A stretch of DNA of 64,000 nt from contig NZ_CP048711.1 of NCBI RefSeq assembly GCF_010669285.1, positions 248,001 to 312,000 of the forward strand, written 5' to 3'. This document shows, piece by piece, positions 32,249-42,580 of the stretch. The position numbers and the translations under genes are program-made. Origin of the DNA: Kineobactrum salinum. Lineage in GTDB: Bacteria > Pseudomonadota > Gammaproteobacteria > Pseudomonadales > Halieaceae. Positions within the stretch are counted from its first letter, which is position 1. Each line of letters begins with the position of its first letter. The notes beneath the pieces are model-generated. The model had not been told where the DNA came from. It saw only the letters and a program-made list of their open reading frames with translations, and did no database searches.

Positions 32249-33220
32249 GTGAGAGTAATGCTGGCGCCCATGCAGGGCGTAACCGATCACACCATGCGCG
32301 CCCTGCTCACAGAGCTGGGCGGCATCGACCGCTGTGTGACCGAGTTTATCCGCATCGGTGGCCAGCTGCTGCCGCCGCGGGTATTTCACCGCATCTGTCC
32401 TGAGCTGGCAGAAGGCGGCCGCACCGCCAGCGGCGTGCCGGTCTATGTGCAATTACTGGGCGGCCAGCCTGGCCCGATGGCGGACAACGCCGCCCGCTGC
32501 GCCGAACTGGGCGCAGCGGGCATCGATCTCAACTTTGGTTGCCCGGCCAGAACGGTGAACCGTTCCGATGGCGGCGCCATCATCCTGCGTGAGCCCGAAC
32601 GGGTGCGGGCCATTGTCAGTGCAGTGCGCGCGGCCGTGGACCCGGCCACGCCGGTGAGCGTCAAGATCCGCCTGGGCTTCGAGGACCGCAGCCGGTTTCT
32701 GGACAATGTCGCTGCCGTTGCAGAGGCGGGCGCCGCCGAATTGGTAATCCACGCGCGCACCAAGCGCGACGGCTACCGCCCTCCCGCCTACTGGGAGGAA
32801 ATTGCCGTGGCCCGCGACACCGTCAAGCTGCCGATAATCGCCAATGGCGAGATCTGGAGTCCCGACCAGGCGCGCCGCTGCCGCGAGCTCAGCGGCTGCG
32901 AGGACCTGATGCTGGGGCGCGGGGCCCTGTGCCGGCCGGACCTGCCGCGATTGATTGCCGGCGCAGCTCAAGGTCAGGCAGCGCCGCCACTGACCTGGGA
33001 TGACATTCTGCCGCTGCTGCGCCGCTTTCTTGCGCTCAATCTGGCCCGCTACGACCATCACTATGTGGGCAATCCCCTGAAGCAGTGGCTGCTGTACCTG
33101 CGCAGCTATTTTCCCCAGGGCGCCGTGTTGTTCGAGGCACTGAAACGACTGCAGGACCCAGCTGCAATTGACGCGCTGCTGACCTGCCAGCCCCCGCTGC
33201 AGCCAGCCGCTGTCGCCTGA
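32249..33220 (+). CDS. dusC: tRNA-dihydrouridine synthase (DusC-type)
   Basis: Dus enzymes reduce uridines in the tRNA D-loop with FMN and NADPH. From GTG 32249, chosen because GGAG stands 7 bp upstream, the protein is 323 residues. It has the FMN-site start VMLAPMQGVTDHTMR, the catalytic-cysteine motif LNFGCPARTVNRSDGGA, VKIRLGFED, LVIHARTKRDGYRPPAYWEE and IANGEIWSPDQAR. The motif with PAYWE and the short C-terminal domain fit the DusC subfamily (U16) better than DusA or DusB. It stands alone, divergent from oadG. Confidence 0.9.
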   Translation: MRVMLAPMQGVTDHTMRALLTELGGIDRCVTEFIRIGGQLLPPRVFHRICPELAEGGRTASGVPVYVQLLGGQPGPMADNAARCAELGAAGIDLNFGCPARTVNRSDGGAIILREPERVRAIVSAVRAAVDPATPVSVKIRLGFEDRSRFLDNVAAVAEAGAAELVIHARTKRDGYRPPAYWEEIAVARDTVKLPIIANGEIWSPDQARRCRELSGCEDLMLGRGALCRPDLPRLIAGAAQGQAAPPLTWDDILPLLRRFLALNLARYDHHYVGNPLKQWLLYLRSYFPQGAVLFEALKRLQDPAAIDALLTCQPPLQPAAVA

Positions 33221-33309
33221 CCTGCCCGCACGGTTTGGCAGTCGTTGCGCCGCGCGCTGCCGCTGGGCACAATCACCCACCAATCCGCTATCCATGCAGG
33301 GGACCGTAA

Positions 33310-34092
<783 letters not shown>

Positions 34093-34096
34093 AAAG

Positions 34097-35758
34097 TCAA
34101 CGCCGGGACGGTGCCGCCAGCGACTGCTCGCGGGCACGCTTGAACTCCACACCTTCGTGCCAGCTCGGGAAATCGCGGTTGGCGGCCAGCTCGCGCCCTA
34201 TTTCCAGCAGCAGCATGACTTCCTGGACAGCCCCACTCAGGTTCCAGCTCGGGTCATATTCATCCGAGGGCTTGTGGTAGTGATTGGCGGTGTAATCCCT
34301 GAGGCGAGCATCGCCCCACTCCTTGCCGTGCTCCACGCTGTCGGTGGACCTGGTCAGGTACAGCGCCGGAATACCGATCCTGGCAAGGGAGAAGTGATCG
34401 GAGCGGTAGTAATAACCCTTCTCGGGGTAGGGCTCCTGTACCACTTCCCGTCCCTGGCCCCGTACCGCTCGCGCCAGATAGTCCTCCAGCTCGCTGTTGC
34501 CATAACCTACCACTGCAACATCCCGGGTCCGGCCGATATTACCGGCGGCGATATTGTCCATATTCAGGTTGGCGACGGTTTTTGCGGGCGCAAAGATCGG
34601 GTTTTCGCTGTAATACTTTGAACCAAGCAGGCCGGATTCCTCCGCGGTCACCGCCAGCATCATGATGGAGCGCTGTGGTGCGTCTGCCGACATGAACTGG
34701 CGGGTCAGGGCCAGCAGGGCGGCCACTCCCGAGGCGTTGTCGCTGGCACCATTGTAGATATTGTCTCCGGGCGCGTCGGGGCGCACCCCCAGATGATCCC
34801 AGTGCGCGCTATAGATGATGACTTCGTCCGGGTATTTGGAACCGGGCAGCAATGCCACCACGTTGCGGGACAAGTTGGTACTCAGGCTGTTGTTCAGGCT
34901 GACGGAGGCATGGAAGCCCGCCAGCGGCCTGGCCTTGAAACCCGGCCTGGCGGCAGCCGCCTTGCTCTGCGCATAATCCAGACCCGCCGCCGCAAAAAGG
35001 GCCTCGGCCCCGGCCTGCGGAATCCAGGCTTCCACGGCAGCCTTGTCGAGGTGCTGGTTGTCCGCGGTCAAGCCGATATTGGCGCCGGACCAGCTGCTGC
35101 GCACCACCTCCCAGGGGTAGGCGGCGGCATCGGTCTCGTGCACGATCAGCACGGCGGCGGCACCCTGCCGTGCTGCCTCGTCATACTTGTAGTCCCAGCG
35201 ACCGTAGTAGGTCATGGCATTGCCATTGAACAGAGCTGGATCCTGGGTCGCATAGCCCGGGTCATTGATCAGCACAACAACCGTCTTGCCGCTCACATCC
35301 ACATCCGCGTAATCGTTCCAGTTGCGCTCCGGTGCGTTGATGCCGTAGCCAACAAAAACGAGTTCGGATTCTTCGATCCCGGCCTGCTCAACCTGGCGCC
35401 GGGTAAAGGCCATCATCTCGCTGCCATAGGCCCAGTCGGCGCTGAAATCAGAACCGCGAATGGCCAGCACCGCATCCGGAGCAGTGGTTACCGCCGTGAT
35501 CGGCACTTCCTGGAACCAGCTGCCCGCATTGCCGGGCTCCGCGCCCAGTTCCTCGAAAGCCGCCTGCAGCCAGGCCACGGTTTTCTCTTCCCCGGCAGTT
35601 CCGGGTGCCCGCCCTTCGTAGGCATCGCTGGCCAGTTCGGCAATATGGCGGTGCAGGTCCTGCTCAATCTGTGCGGCCGGATCGGTGGCAGCCAGGACTG
35701 CAGCAGCGCCCAGCCCGCAGGCCAGACCCAGGGCCAGTACCTTGACAGTATTGTTCAT
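34097..35758 (-). CDS. Exported M28-family metallopeptidase
   Basis: This 553-residue zinc aminopeptidase-like protein starts at ATG 35758, with GGAG 6 bp upstream and a clear signal peptide (VKVLALGLACGLGAAAVLAA). A PA domain insert is likely at about 130-280. The M28 core carries the zinc ligands: SAHWDHLG (His), GASDNASGV (Asp), TAEESGLLGS (catalytic and binding Glu), NMDNIA (Asp) and NHYHKPSDEY (His). All are present, so it should be active in the periplasm or outside the cell, releasing amino acids from peptides. Such enzymes are frequent in marine peptide-degrading bacteria, and a POT transporter lies nearby. Confidence 0.92.
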   Translation of the reverse strand: MNNTVKVLALGLACGLGAAAVLAATDPAAQIEQDLHRHIAELASDAYEGRAPGTAGEEKTVAWLQAAFEELGAEPGNAGSWFQEVPITAVTTAPDAVLAIRGSDFSADWAYGSEMMAFTRRQVEQAGIEESELVFVGYGINAPERNWNDYADVDVSGKTVVVLINDPGYATQDPALFNGNAMTYYGRWDYKYDEAARQGAAAVLIVHETDAAAYPWEVVRSSWSGANIGLTADNQHLDKAAVEAWIPQAGAEALFAAAGLDYAQSKAAAARPGFKARPLAGFHASVSLNNSLSTNLSRNVVALLPGSKYPDEVIIYSAHWDHLGVRPDAPGDNIYNGASDNASGVAALLALTRQFMSADAPQRSIMMLAVTAEESGLLGSKYYSENPIFAPAKTVANLNMDNIAAGNIGRTRDVAVVGYGNSELEDYLARAVRGQGREVVQEPYPEKGYYYRSDHFSLARIGIPALYLTRSTDSVEHGKEWGDARLRDYTANHYHKPSDEYDPSWNLSGAVQEVMLLLEIGRELAANRDFPSWHEGVEFKRAREQSLAAPSRR

Positions 35759-35859
35759 GATATCTCCGAAGTGGTGGTGTCCACGCCGCATAGTACCCGC
35801 TATTCCCGCCGCAGGCACATCTCGGGCTGGCAGGGCACGCCGCCACGAATCAACTTGCG

Positions 35860-36507
35860 TCAGTAGAGACGGCGAAACACTGCGGTCTGTGTGGGCGCGC
35901 CCAATTCCGGATCGGCCTCACCGATGCCACCGAACTGGACGCTGTAGCGGTTGCGGCTGGCAATACCCTTGCACCAGAACGCGAACTTGGCGCGATCCCA
36001 TTCGAACTTGTGGTCCTGTTCGCGGAACTCTCCCGGCCCCAGGCCCAGCAGGGGATTGTATTCACGGTTGGGGGTGGTCATGACCAGCAGCCGCGGAGCC
36101 ATTTCCGTGAATACACAGCGCTCCACCAGCGACAACTGGTGGGGCTTTACATGCTCGATCGTTTCCACCATCGCTGCGGCATCAAAACCCGCCAGGTCTC
36201 GCTGGGACTCGGTGTAGGAGCCGCGGACCAGCGTCAGGCCGGGCCGCTGCCGCTCATTTGCCAGCCAGGGGCCCAACATAGAGCGGGCGGTTGCCAGCGA
36301 GAGGCCCGAGGCCTCCAGCCCGACCACCTCCTCAAATTGAGTATCGTTCAGCAGGCGCGCCAGCAGCGCGCCCGAGCCACAACCCAGATCCAGCACCCGC
36401 CGTGCCCCCGCTGCTTTCAATTGGCGATAAACGCAGTCCAGGCGCTGCTCGTGCAAGGAGGTCATCTGCGTCATCATTGAGCTGTCAGATAAAACATCAA
36501 AACACAT
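35860..36507 (-). CDS. Hen1-like SAM-dependent methyltransferase
   Basis: This 215-residue Rossmann methyltransferase has motif I VLDLGCGSGALLARLL at about 38-53. The metal-binding pattern ETIEHVKPHQL (E-xx-EH-xxxx-H, about 114-124) and VMTTPNREYNPLLG are the hallmarks of Hen1, which 2'-O-methylates RNA 3' ends. Bacterial Hen1 usually works with the repair ligase Pnkp, but no Pnkp gene lies in this window. ATG 36507 has AAGGG 5 bp upstream. RNA methylation is therefore the best guess; another small substrate cannot be excluded. Confidence 0.75.
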   Translation of the reverse strand: MCFDVLSDSSMMTQMTSLHEQRLDCVYRQLKAAGARRVLDLGCGSGALLARLLNDTQFEEVVGLEASGLSLATARSMLGPWLANERQRPGLTLVRGSYTESQRDLAGFDAAAMVETIEHVKPHQLSLVERCVFTEMAPRLLVMTTPNREYNPLLGLGPGEFREQDHKFEWDRAKFAFWCKGIASRNRYSVQFGGIGEADPELGAPTQTAVFRRLY

Positions 36508-36516
36508 CGTAGGCCC

Positions 36517-36678
36517 TTACTGCGCGAATTCCGGAGTGCGCATGCTAGGAGTCTTGGCTGGACAGCTCAAGTAAACTCTTGTGAAAAGGGCAATCTCTTC
36601 CTCGGCAGATACCGGCCCGGGAGCGGCCAGCGCCACGGCGCACAAAGCCGCGGCACAGGCCGCACAAATTCTATACAA
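36517..36678 (-). CDS. Possible small exported peptide
   Basis: A 53-codon frame from TTG 36678 encodes a textbook signal peptide, LYRICAACAAALCAVALAAP with a GPVSA-EEE cleavage-like site, followed by about 28 residues containing one cysteine. It ends 9 bp before the methyltransferase start and so could be its operon leader. The start codon is weak and overlaps the promoter region of the divergent transporter gene. It may be a remnant or a chance frame. Confidence 0.3.
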   Translation of the reverse strand: MYRICAACAAALCAVALAAPGPVSAEEEIALFTRVYLSCPAKTPSMRTPEFAQ

Positions 36679-36719
36679 TGGCGGCGGCACGACCCACCCC
36701 AGTACAAGGACCGCTGTTG

Positions 36720-38270
36720 ATGACTGATGCCATAGCAATCGACCCCGCCACTGATACCGGTTTCTTCGGTCATCCCAAGGGACTGTACGTCTGTTTTACC
36801 ACCGAGCTGTGGGAACGCTTTTCTTTCTATGGCATGAAGTACCTGCTGTTGCTGTACCTGACCAAATACCACCTGTTCACCGATGCCAACGGACTTGAAG
36901 TACTGGGTGGCTACGCGGCACTGGTATACGCCACGCCGGTTATCGGCGGCCTGCTGGCCGATCGTTATCTGGGCATGCGCAAGTCCGTCATCTTCGGCGG
37001 CCTGTTGCTGGTACTGGGTCATCTCGGGATGGCGGTAGAGGGCGAGCAGGCGCGCCTGCTCGGCGATGCCGTGGTGAGGGATGAGCGCGCCCTGCAGGTT
37101 TTTTACTTCTCCCTGGGCCTGATCGTGGTCGGTGTCGGCTTCCTCAAACCCAATATCTCCACCATTGTCGGCAAGCTGTACGCCACCGATGACCCGCGCC
37201 GCGATGCCGGCTTCACGATATTCTATATGGGTATCAACCTGGGCTCTCTGACTGCGACCCTGCTGTGCGGCTATCTCGGCGTTACCTATGGCTGGGCCTA
37301 CGGTTTTGGCGCCGCCGGCATCGGCATGCTGGTGGGCCTGGCTACCTTTCTGCACGGCCAGAAATACCTGCACGGCCATGGAGAACCGGCGCAGCCGGAA
37401 AAACTGCGGGAGAAGTCGCCGCTGGGCCTGAACAGGGAGTGGACCATCTACCTGGCCGGGTTCGCCGGCGTAGTCGCGGCCTGGCAAATGCTGCAGTTTC
37501 ACGGCGCTGTCGGGGTGTTGCTCAACGGCATGGCAGTGTTTGTGCTGGCGGCGCTGACCTGGTTCATTGTCGTGAAATGTGATGCCATAGAGCGCAGCCG
37601 CATGATCGTGCTGATGGTATTGACCATGGCCAGCGTTGTTTTCTGGTCGCTGTTCGAGCAGAGCGCCGCGTCCATGACGTTGTATGCGGACCGGGTAATG
37701 GACCGCAATGTGTTCGGCATCGAGTTCACCGCAGCCCAGTTCGGCTTCTTCAACGCATTCTTCATCTTCCTGTTCGCGCCCGTATTCGCCATACTCTGGA
37801 CCACCCTGGGACGCCGCGGCCTGGAGCCCAGTACCCCGGTCAAATTCGCTCTCGGCATAGCCCAGGCCGGGCTGGGTTTCGGTGCCCTGGTACTGGGAGC
37901 GGCGACGCCCAATGAAGCGGGCCTGGTAGCCGGCTACTGGATGGTTCTGGCCTATCTGCTGCACACCGGCGGTGAACTGTGCCTGTCCCCGGTAGGGCTG
38001 TCGGCGGTCACCAAACTGGCCGTGCCCAGCGTGGTCGGCGTAATGATGGGCTCCTGGTTCCTGGCCACGGCCTACTCCCAGCATGTCGCCGCGCAACTGT
38101 CGAAGATTGCCGCGCTGGAAACCGTACAGGGAGGTGTGGCTGACGTGGGAGGTGCGCTGGCAACCTATACCGAACTGTTTACCACCCTGATGTATGTCGG
38201 ACTGGGAATTGCCGTATTGCAATTGCTGATCTCGCCATTGCTCAAAAAGATGATGCACGGCATTCACTGA
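36720..38270 (+). CDS. POT/PTR family proton-coupled di- and tripeptide transporter
   Basis: This 516-residue polytopic protein from ATG 36720 (AAGGA about 9 bp upstream) has the POT signatures. The proton-coupling motif ELWERFSFYGMKYLLLLYLT is at about 22-41, GGLLADRYLGMRK follows, and the PTR2 motif FTIFYMGINLGSLTA near 165. About 14 membrane helices are visible. It imports di- and tripeptides with protons in the inner membrane. With the secreted M28 peptidase nearby, it fits extracellular peptide use. Fourteen more codons upstream are open but start at a poor site. Confidence 0.93.
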   Translation: MTDAIAIDPATDTGFFGHPKGLYVCFTTELWERFSFYGMKYLLLLYLTKYHLFTDANGLEVLGGYAALVYATPVIGGLLADRYLGMRKSVIFGGLLLVLGHLGMAVEGEQARLLGDAVVRDERALQVFYFSLGLIVVGVGFLKPNISTIVGKLYATDDPRRDAGFTIFYMGINLGSLTATLLCGYLGVTYGWAYGFGAAGIGMLVGLATFLHGQKYLHGHGEPAQPEKLREKSPLGLNREWTIYLAGFAGVVAAWQMLQFHGAVGVLLNGMAVFVLAALTWFIVVKCDAIERSRMIVLMVLTMASVVFWSLFEQSAASMTLYADRVMDRNVFGIEFTAAQFGFFNAFFIFLFAPVFAILWTTLGRRGLEPSTPVKFALGIAQAGLGFGALVLGAATPNEAGLVAGYWMVLAYLLHTGGELCLSPVGLSAVTKLAVPSVVGVMMGSWFLATAYSQHVAAQLSKIAALETVQGGVADVGGALATYTELFTTLMYVGLGIAVLQLLISPLLKKMMHGIH

Positions 38271-38284
38271 GGCGCAAGCGGAAG

Positions 38285-40264
38285 GTGAGCCGGTTCGATC
38301 TCACGTTTCGGGGAAGTATTCTCCCGGAGGTCGACCCGGCTGTCGCCAGAGAGCGCTTTGGCCGTTTTTTCGGGCTTGACGATCCGGCTCGCATCGAACC
38401 GTTTTTTGCCGGCGGCGAAATAACGCTGCGACGCAACCTGAACCGCAAGCAGGCGGCCGAGTACTATCTCAAGTTGCGTCATCTGGGGCTGGAAACCACC
38501 CTGGTCAAGGTGGCAGTGCCCGCCAGCAGCAGCGCCCCGGCGAAAACCGCTGCCAGGCCGGTGCAACCGGATCCTGCGGCGGCACCCGCCGATGTTGCTC
38601 CGGTGCCTGCCACCGCCGGCGCGGCCAGGCAGACCGGCAGGTCCGGTGCCCGACCGCGGCCACTGACCACGCCCCACCCTGCCAATCGGCAGCCGGCACC
38701 GGGAGCGGCACCCAACCCCTACGCCCTGCGGCCCTTCCAGAACAGTCGGGCGCTGTCCGGTCGGGCAGTTGGCGCCACGCGTCTGCGGCGACTGGCGCTG
38801 GCCACAGCACTGGCCATGCTGGCACTGCTACTGCTACTGATCTGGTATGTGGCGGCAGCCGGCTCACGCAGCGATGCACCACGGCTGTCTGCCGCTGCCG
38901 GCAACCAGCGCGGGGAACTCGTGCTGAGTACGGACTCATTGCTGTTGTTCCACGATCGCTCGGGGGCTGAAACCGGCGTTTTCGACCTTGAGCAGCTGGA
39001 ACTGCCAGGGCCAGTTGTCGCACTGGAATACCTGCTCGACGACGAGTTGGTATTATTGGTCGAGACCCCGGCTGGCAGCCGCCAGGTGTTCCACTGTGCC
39101 ACCCTGCCGGGCAGCTGTACCGGGTTGTCCAATAGCGAGGGCCCCCTCGCCGCCGATGCGCTCGCGGCAGATCGTCACGGCGCCCGGCTCATCCTCGCCA
39201 GCCACACACGGCAGCAGCTGTCACTGCATGATTACAGCGGGCGCCAGCTGGCCTCACGCCCGCTGGCACTGCCGCAACGGCCGGTGCTGCGCATCCACGG
39301 CGGCCTGCTGTTCGTCAACGCCGACGAAGGGCCCGCCATCAATGTGTTGCGCTATGAACAAGAGGCCTTTGGCGAACAACTGGACCAGATCCTGTTGCTA
39401 CCGGCAGGCGATTACGGAGCCACCTTCACGCAGAACCACGATTTCACCTGGGCAGGGCAGTACTGGTGGACAGTGCTGGGTGACCCGGCCACGGGAGATC
39501 GCCAGTTGTTCCGTTTCGACGAATTGTGGCGTTTTGTCGCCGCCGTGCCGCTGCCGCCGGATCACCGCCCCGCCAGCCTGATCCCCTGGCAGGAGAAACT
39601 GCTGGTGCTGGACCCGCGGCAGACCGTCCTGTTGCGTTTCAGCGAGACCGCTGTTGCCGAGGCGCCACTACAGTCGGCGACGGCACAAACGTTGGCGGAG
39701 GACGCGACCCGCCGGCGGATGATCATCGCCAGGCTGGGACGCCTGGGTAGCGCAACCCTGTTGCTGGGGACGGTGGCAGCGCTGCTGTTTGCCGGCCTGC
39801 AACAGCTTCGATACCGGACGTTCAGTCACTTCAGGTACCGCAATGCTGCCATTCTGGACCCCCATATAACCCGGCTGCACTGGCTGTCGCTGCCAGCACG
39901 CCCCTGCCTGCGCCGGTTGCGGTTATGGGCTGGCGCTGTACCGGGCCATATCGGGGTACGCGGCACGGAACTGGTACTGGTCGACCACCGCGGTGTCTAC
40001 CAGATCGGCGCCGGTCCGCAGATTCACAGACACCGCTATTTCCTGTTGCTGGATGAGGTTCTGGTCTACACCGGCAGCCGCTGGCTGCCCGAATTCGAGA
40101 CCGCCGAGTGGCGCCAATTCATGCCGCCGGTGCTTGCCAACGCACAGCGGCTGGACAGCGGGAGGCTGCTGGTGATGCTGTGTGAACATCGCCATCCGCT
40201 GCTGCCGCTCGCTGCCGGCAGCCTCGCGCTGGCGGTGACAGCGGTGGCATTTGTTTTTGCCTGA
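38285..40264 (+). CDS. Large membrane protein of unknown function with an N-terminal alpha/beta domain
   Basis: This 659-residue protein starts at GTG 38285, 14 bp after the transporter. Residues 1-75 form a small domain (FDLTFRGSILPEVDPAVARE, RFGRFFGLDD, FAGGEITLRRNLNRKQAAEY) that I recall at the N-terminus of many gammaproteobacterial membrane proteins. A Pro/Ala-rich linker follows, then a membrane helix (LALATALAMLALLLLLIWYV, about 170-190), a long probably periplasmic region with beta-propeller-like strands (about 200-470), and a second helix near 490. A C-terminal cytoplasmic-like domain ends in a last hydrophobic helix. There is no known function or catalytic motif. Confidence 0.75.
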   Translation: MSRFDLTFRGSILPEVDPAVARERFGRFFGLDDPARIEPFFAGGEITLRRNLNRKQAAEYYLKLRHLGLETTLVKVAVPASSSAPAKTAARPVQPDPAAAPADVAPVPATAGAARQTGRSGARPRPLTTPHPANRQPAPGAAPNPYALRPFQNSRALSGRAVGATRLRRLALATALAMLALLLLLIWYVAAAGSRSDAPRLSAAAGNQRGELVLSTDSLLLFHDRSGAETGVFDLEQLELPGPVVALEYLLDDELVLLVETPAGSRQVFHCATLPGSCTGLSNSEGPLAADALAADRHGARLILASHTRQQLSLHDYSGRQLASRPLALPQRPVLRIHGGLLFVNADEGPAINVLRYEQEAFGEQLDQILLLPAGDYGATFTQNHDFTWAGQYWWTVLGDPATGDRQLFRFDELWRFVAAVPLPPDHRPASLIPWQEKLLVLDPRQTVLLRFSETAVAEAPLQSATAQTLAEDATRRRMIIARLGRLGSATLLLGTVAALLFAGLQQLRYRTFSHFRYRNAAILDPHITRLHWLSLPARPCLRRLRLWAGAVPGHIGVRGTELVLVDHRGVYQIGAGPQIHRHRYFLLLDEVLVYTGSRWLPEFETAEWRQFMPPVLANAQRLDSGRLLVMLCEHRHPLLPLAAGSLALAVTAVAFVFA

Positions 40265-40356
40265 GGCGACGCGACGGACAGGGTTTCGTTATACTCGCTG
40301 TTTACCGCCCCGGCTGCGGTTACTGCCAGCCACTGAGTGAGGAGCCTTTTGCCCGC

Positions 40357-41154
40357 ATGGAGCCAGCCAACGCAGTACCCCAACGCCCACGCCGCCAGCG
40401 CAAACTGCAGGTTGCCCTGTTCGTGACCTGCCTGGCCGACCTGTTCAGGCCGTCGGTGGCTTTCGCCAGCATCCGCCTGCTGAAACGCGCGGGTTGCCGG
40501 GTAGCGGTGCCGGCTGCACAGACATGCTGTGGCCAGCCGGCCTACAACAGCGGCGAGATAGCCGCCGCAGTGCCGGTGGCAAGAGCGGTGATAGAAACCT
40601 TCGAACCCTACGATTATGTGGTCATTCCCTCCGGCTCCTGCAGCGGCATGCTGCAACAGCACTACCCGGCCCTGTTCGAGGGCGAATGGCGCCAGCGGGC
40701 GCTGGCACTTGCAGCGAAGACCTGGGAGCTGACCCACTTTCTGACCGAGGTGGCGCCCTTGCCGGCGGTCACCGGGGTTGCCGCCGCAGGGCCCGGCGTG
40801 ACCTATCATGACGGCTGCGCCGGCCTGCGGGAACTGGGCATCAAGGCCCAGCCCAGGCAGTTGCTGCGGGAGCAGTGCGGGCTCCAGATCAGCGAATTGA
40901 GCCGGCCGGAAGTCTGCTGCGGTTTCGGCGGCACTTTCTGTGCCAAGATGCCCGGGATTTCCGCCAAAATGGTGGATGACAAGCTGGATGATGCACTGGC
41001 GACCGGCGCCGAGTTGCTGGTAGGGGGCGATCTCGGCTGCCTGCTCAATATCGCCGGCCGGGCGCGACGGCGCCAGTTGCCGCTGGAGGTGCGCCATATT
41101 GCCGAACTGCTCGCCGGCGACCCCCGCGGTCCGGCTATCGGGGAGCCCGGGTGA
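40357..41154 (+). CDS. lutA: L-lactate dehydrogenase complex subunit LutA (CCG-domain Fe-S protein)
   Basis: This 265-residue protein has two cysteine-rich CCG domains: CLADLFRPS with QTCCGQPAYNSGE at about 30-68, and YHDGCAGLRELG with EVCCGFGGTFCAKM at about 150-195. These are the cluster- or quinone-linked motifs of LutA/YkgE. LutABC oxidises L-lactate to pyruvate. The GTG of lutB overlaps its stop, so the three genes are coupled. A TATACT at 40290-40295 may be part of a promoter, without a clear -35 box. Confidence 0.93.
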   Translation: MEPANAVPQRPRRQRKLQVALFVTCLADLFRPSVAFASIRLLKRAGCRVAVPAAQTCCGQPAYNSGEIAAAVPVARAVIETFEPYDYVVIPSGSCSGMLQQHYPALFEGEWRQRALALAAKTWELTHFLTEVAPLPAVTGVAAAGPGVTYHDGCAGLRELGIKAQPRQLLREQCGLQISELSRPEVCCGFGGTFCAKMPGISAKMVDDKLDDALATGAELLVGGDLGCLLNIAGRARRRQLPLEVRHIAELLAGDPRGPAIGEPG

Positions 41155-42580
41155 CGTCAAGCAGCGAGCAGTTCATGCAGCGGTCCAGCGCGGCCCTGCA
41201 GCAACCGGACAAGGCGCTGCGGCTGGATCAGCTGGGCCTGTGGATGCCGTTGGTACGGGACGCAGCAGTGGCCCGCTACGGCGATTTTGACGCTCTGCGC
41301 GCCCACCTCAAACAGGTTCGCAGCCACACCCGTGACAACCTGGAACACTACCTCACCCGCTTCGAGGAAGAGGCGGTCAGCAATGGCAACCAGCTGCATT
41401 TTGCCTGCACCGGCGCCCAGATGAACGACCTGGTGTTATCGATCTGCCAGCGGCATCAGGCCCGCCGGGTGATCAAGGGCAAGTCCATGGTCACCGAGGA
41501 GACCGGCCTCAACAGCCATCTGCAGCGCTCCGGGCTGACAGTGGTGGAGACCGATCTGGGCGAATACATCATCCAACAGGCGGGCGAAACCCCCAGCCAT
41601 ATCGTCGGTCCCGCGCTGCATAAATCACAGGCCGAAATACGACAACTGTTCCTGGACAAGCACAAGCTGGGAGCGCGACCGCTGGAGCAGGTCGAAGACA
41701 TCGTCGCCGAGGCCAGAACGCTGCTGCGCGAGCAATTCCTGCAGGCCGATGTCGGCATTATCGGCGCCAATGCACTGATCGCAGAAAACGGCTACTCCAT
41801 GCTGGTCACCAATGAGGGCAACGGCGACCTGTGCGCCAACCTGCCGCCGGTGCTCATCATCTGCACGACCATGGAGCGTATTCTGCCGCGGGCCGATGAC
41901 GCGGCGGCCCTGCAGCGACTGCTGGTGCGCTCGGCTACCGGCCAGGCACAAACGGCCTACACCAGTTTCTATTCCGGCCCCGCCGCGAGGACGAAACCGA
42001 CGGCCCGCTGGAAACCCACATCATTCTGCTGGACAACAGGCGTAGCGAGATACTGACCTCCGACTACCGGGAAATGCTGGACTGTATCCGCTGCGGCGCC
42101 TGCCTCAATCACTGTCCCATCTATGTGGCCGTCGGCGGCCATGCCTATGGCTCGGTCTACCCCGGCCCCATGGGCTCGGTACTGACCCCGCTGCTGACTT
42201 CGCTGGAACAGAGCAATGCCCTGCCCAATGCCTGCACCAGCTGCGGACGCTGCGCCGAAGTCTGCCCCGCCAATATTCCGCTGCCCGACCTGTTGCGGGA
42301 TCTGCGCCAGCAGGAAAGCCTGCAACAGCTCAACCCGCCGCGCTGGCGCCGGGGCCTGAGATTGCACGCCCGGCTGCTGGCCAGACCACGCCTGTACCGC
42401 TTCCTGACCGGTCTGCTACTACCGGTGCTGGCCCGGCTGGGCCGGCGCCGGGGTTCATTCCGGCGCCTGCCATGGGCCAGTGGCTGGACCACTCACCGGG
42501 ACTTTCCGGCACCGGAGGGCCGGACGTTCATGCAGCAATACCAGCGCCGCAAATCCCGCGCCAGGGCCCGGCCACGATGA
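41151..42580 (+). CDS. lutB: LutB iron-sulfur subunit of the L-lactate dehydrogenase complex, with one apparent frameshift
   Basis: LutB has an N-terminal LUD (lactate utilisation) domain (VIKGKSMVTEETGLN, VVETDLGEYIIQ, GIIGANALIAENGYSMLVTN) and a C-terminal pair of 4Fe-4S motifs, CIRCGACLNHCPIY and CTSCGRCAEVCPANIPL. The frame breaks at CCCC 41978-41981 (one C short) after TAYTSFYSGP. The next frame continues RREDETDGPLETHIILLDNR into the ferredoxin part, so the gene is one unit of about 476 residues. The GTG start overlaps lutA and the stop overlaps lutC by 4 nt. Confidence 0.9.

Noticed and set aside
36567-38267. Long minus-strand frame of 566 codons
   Set aside because: It lies antisense to the intact POT transporter gene, is rich in Gln/His/Gly and has no family features: a GC-rich shadow frame.
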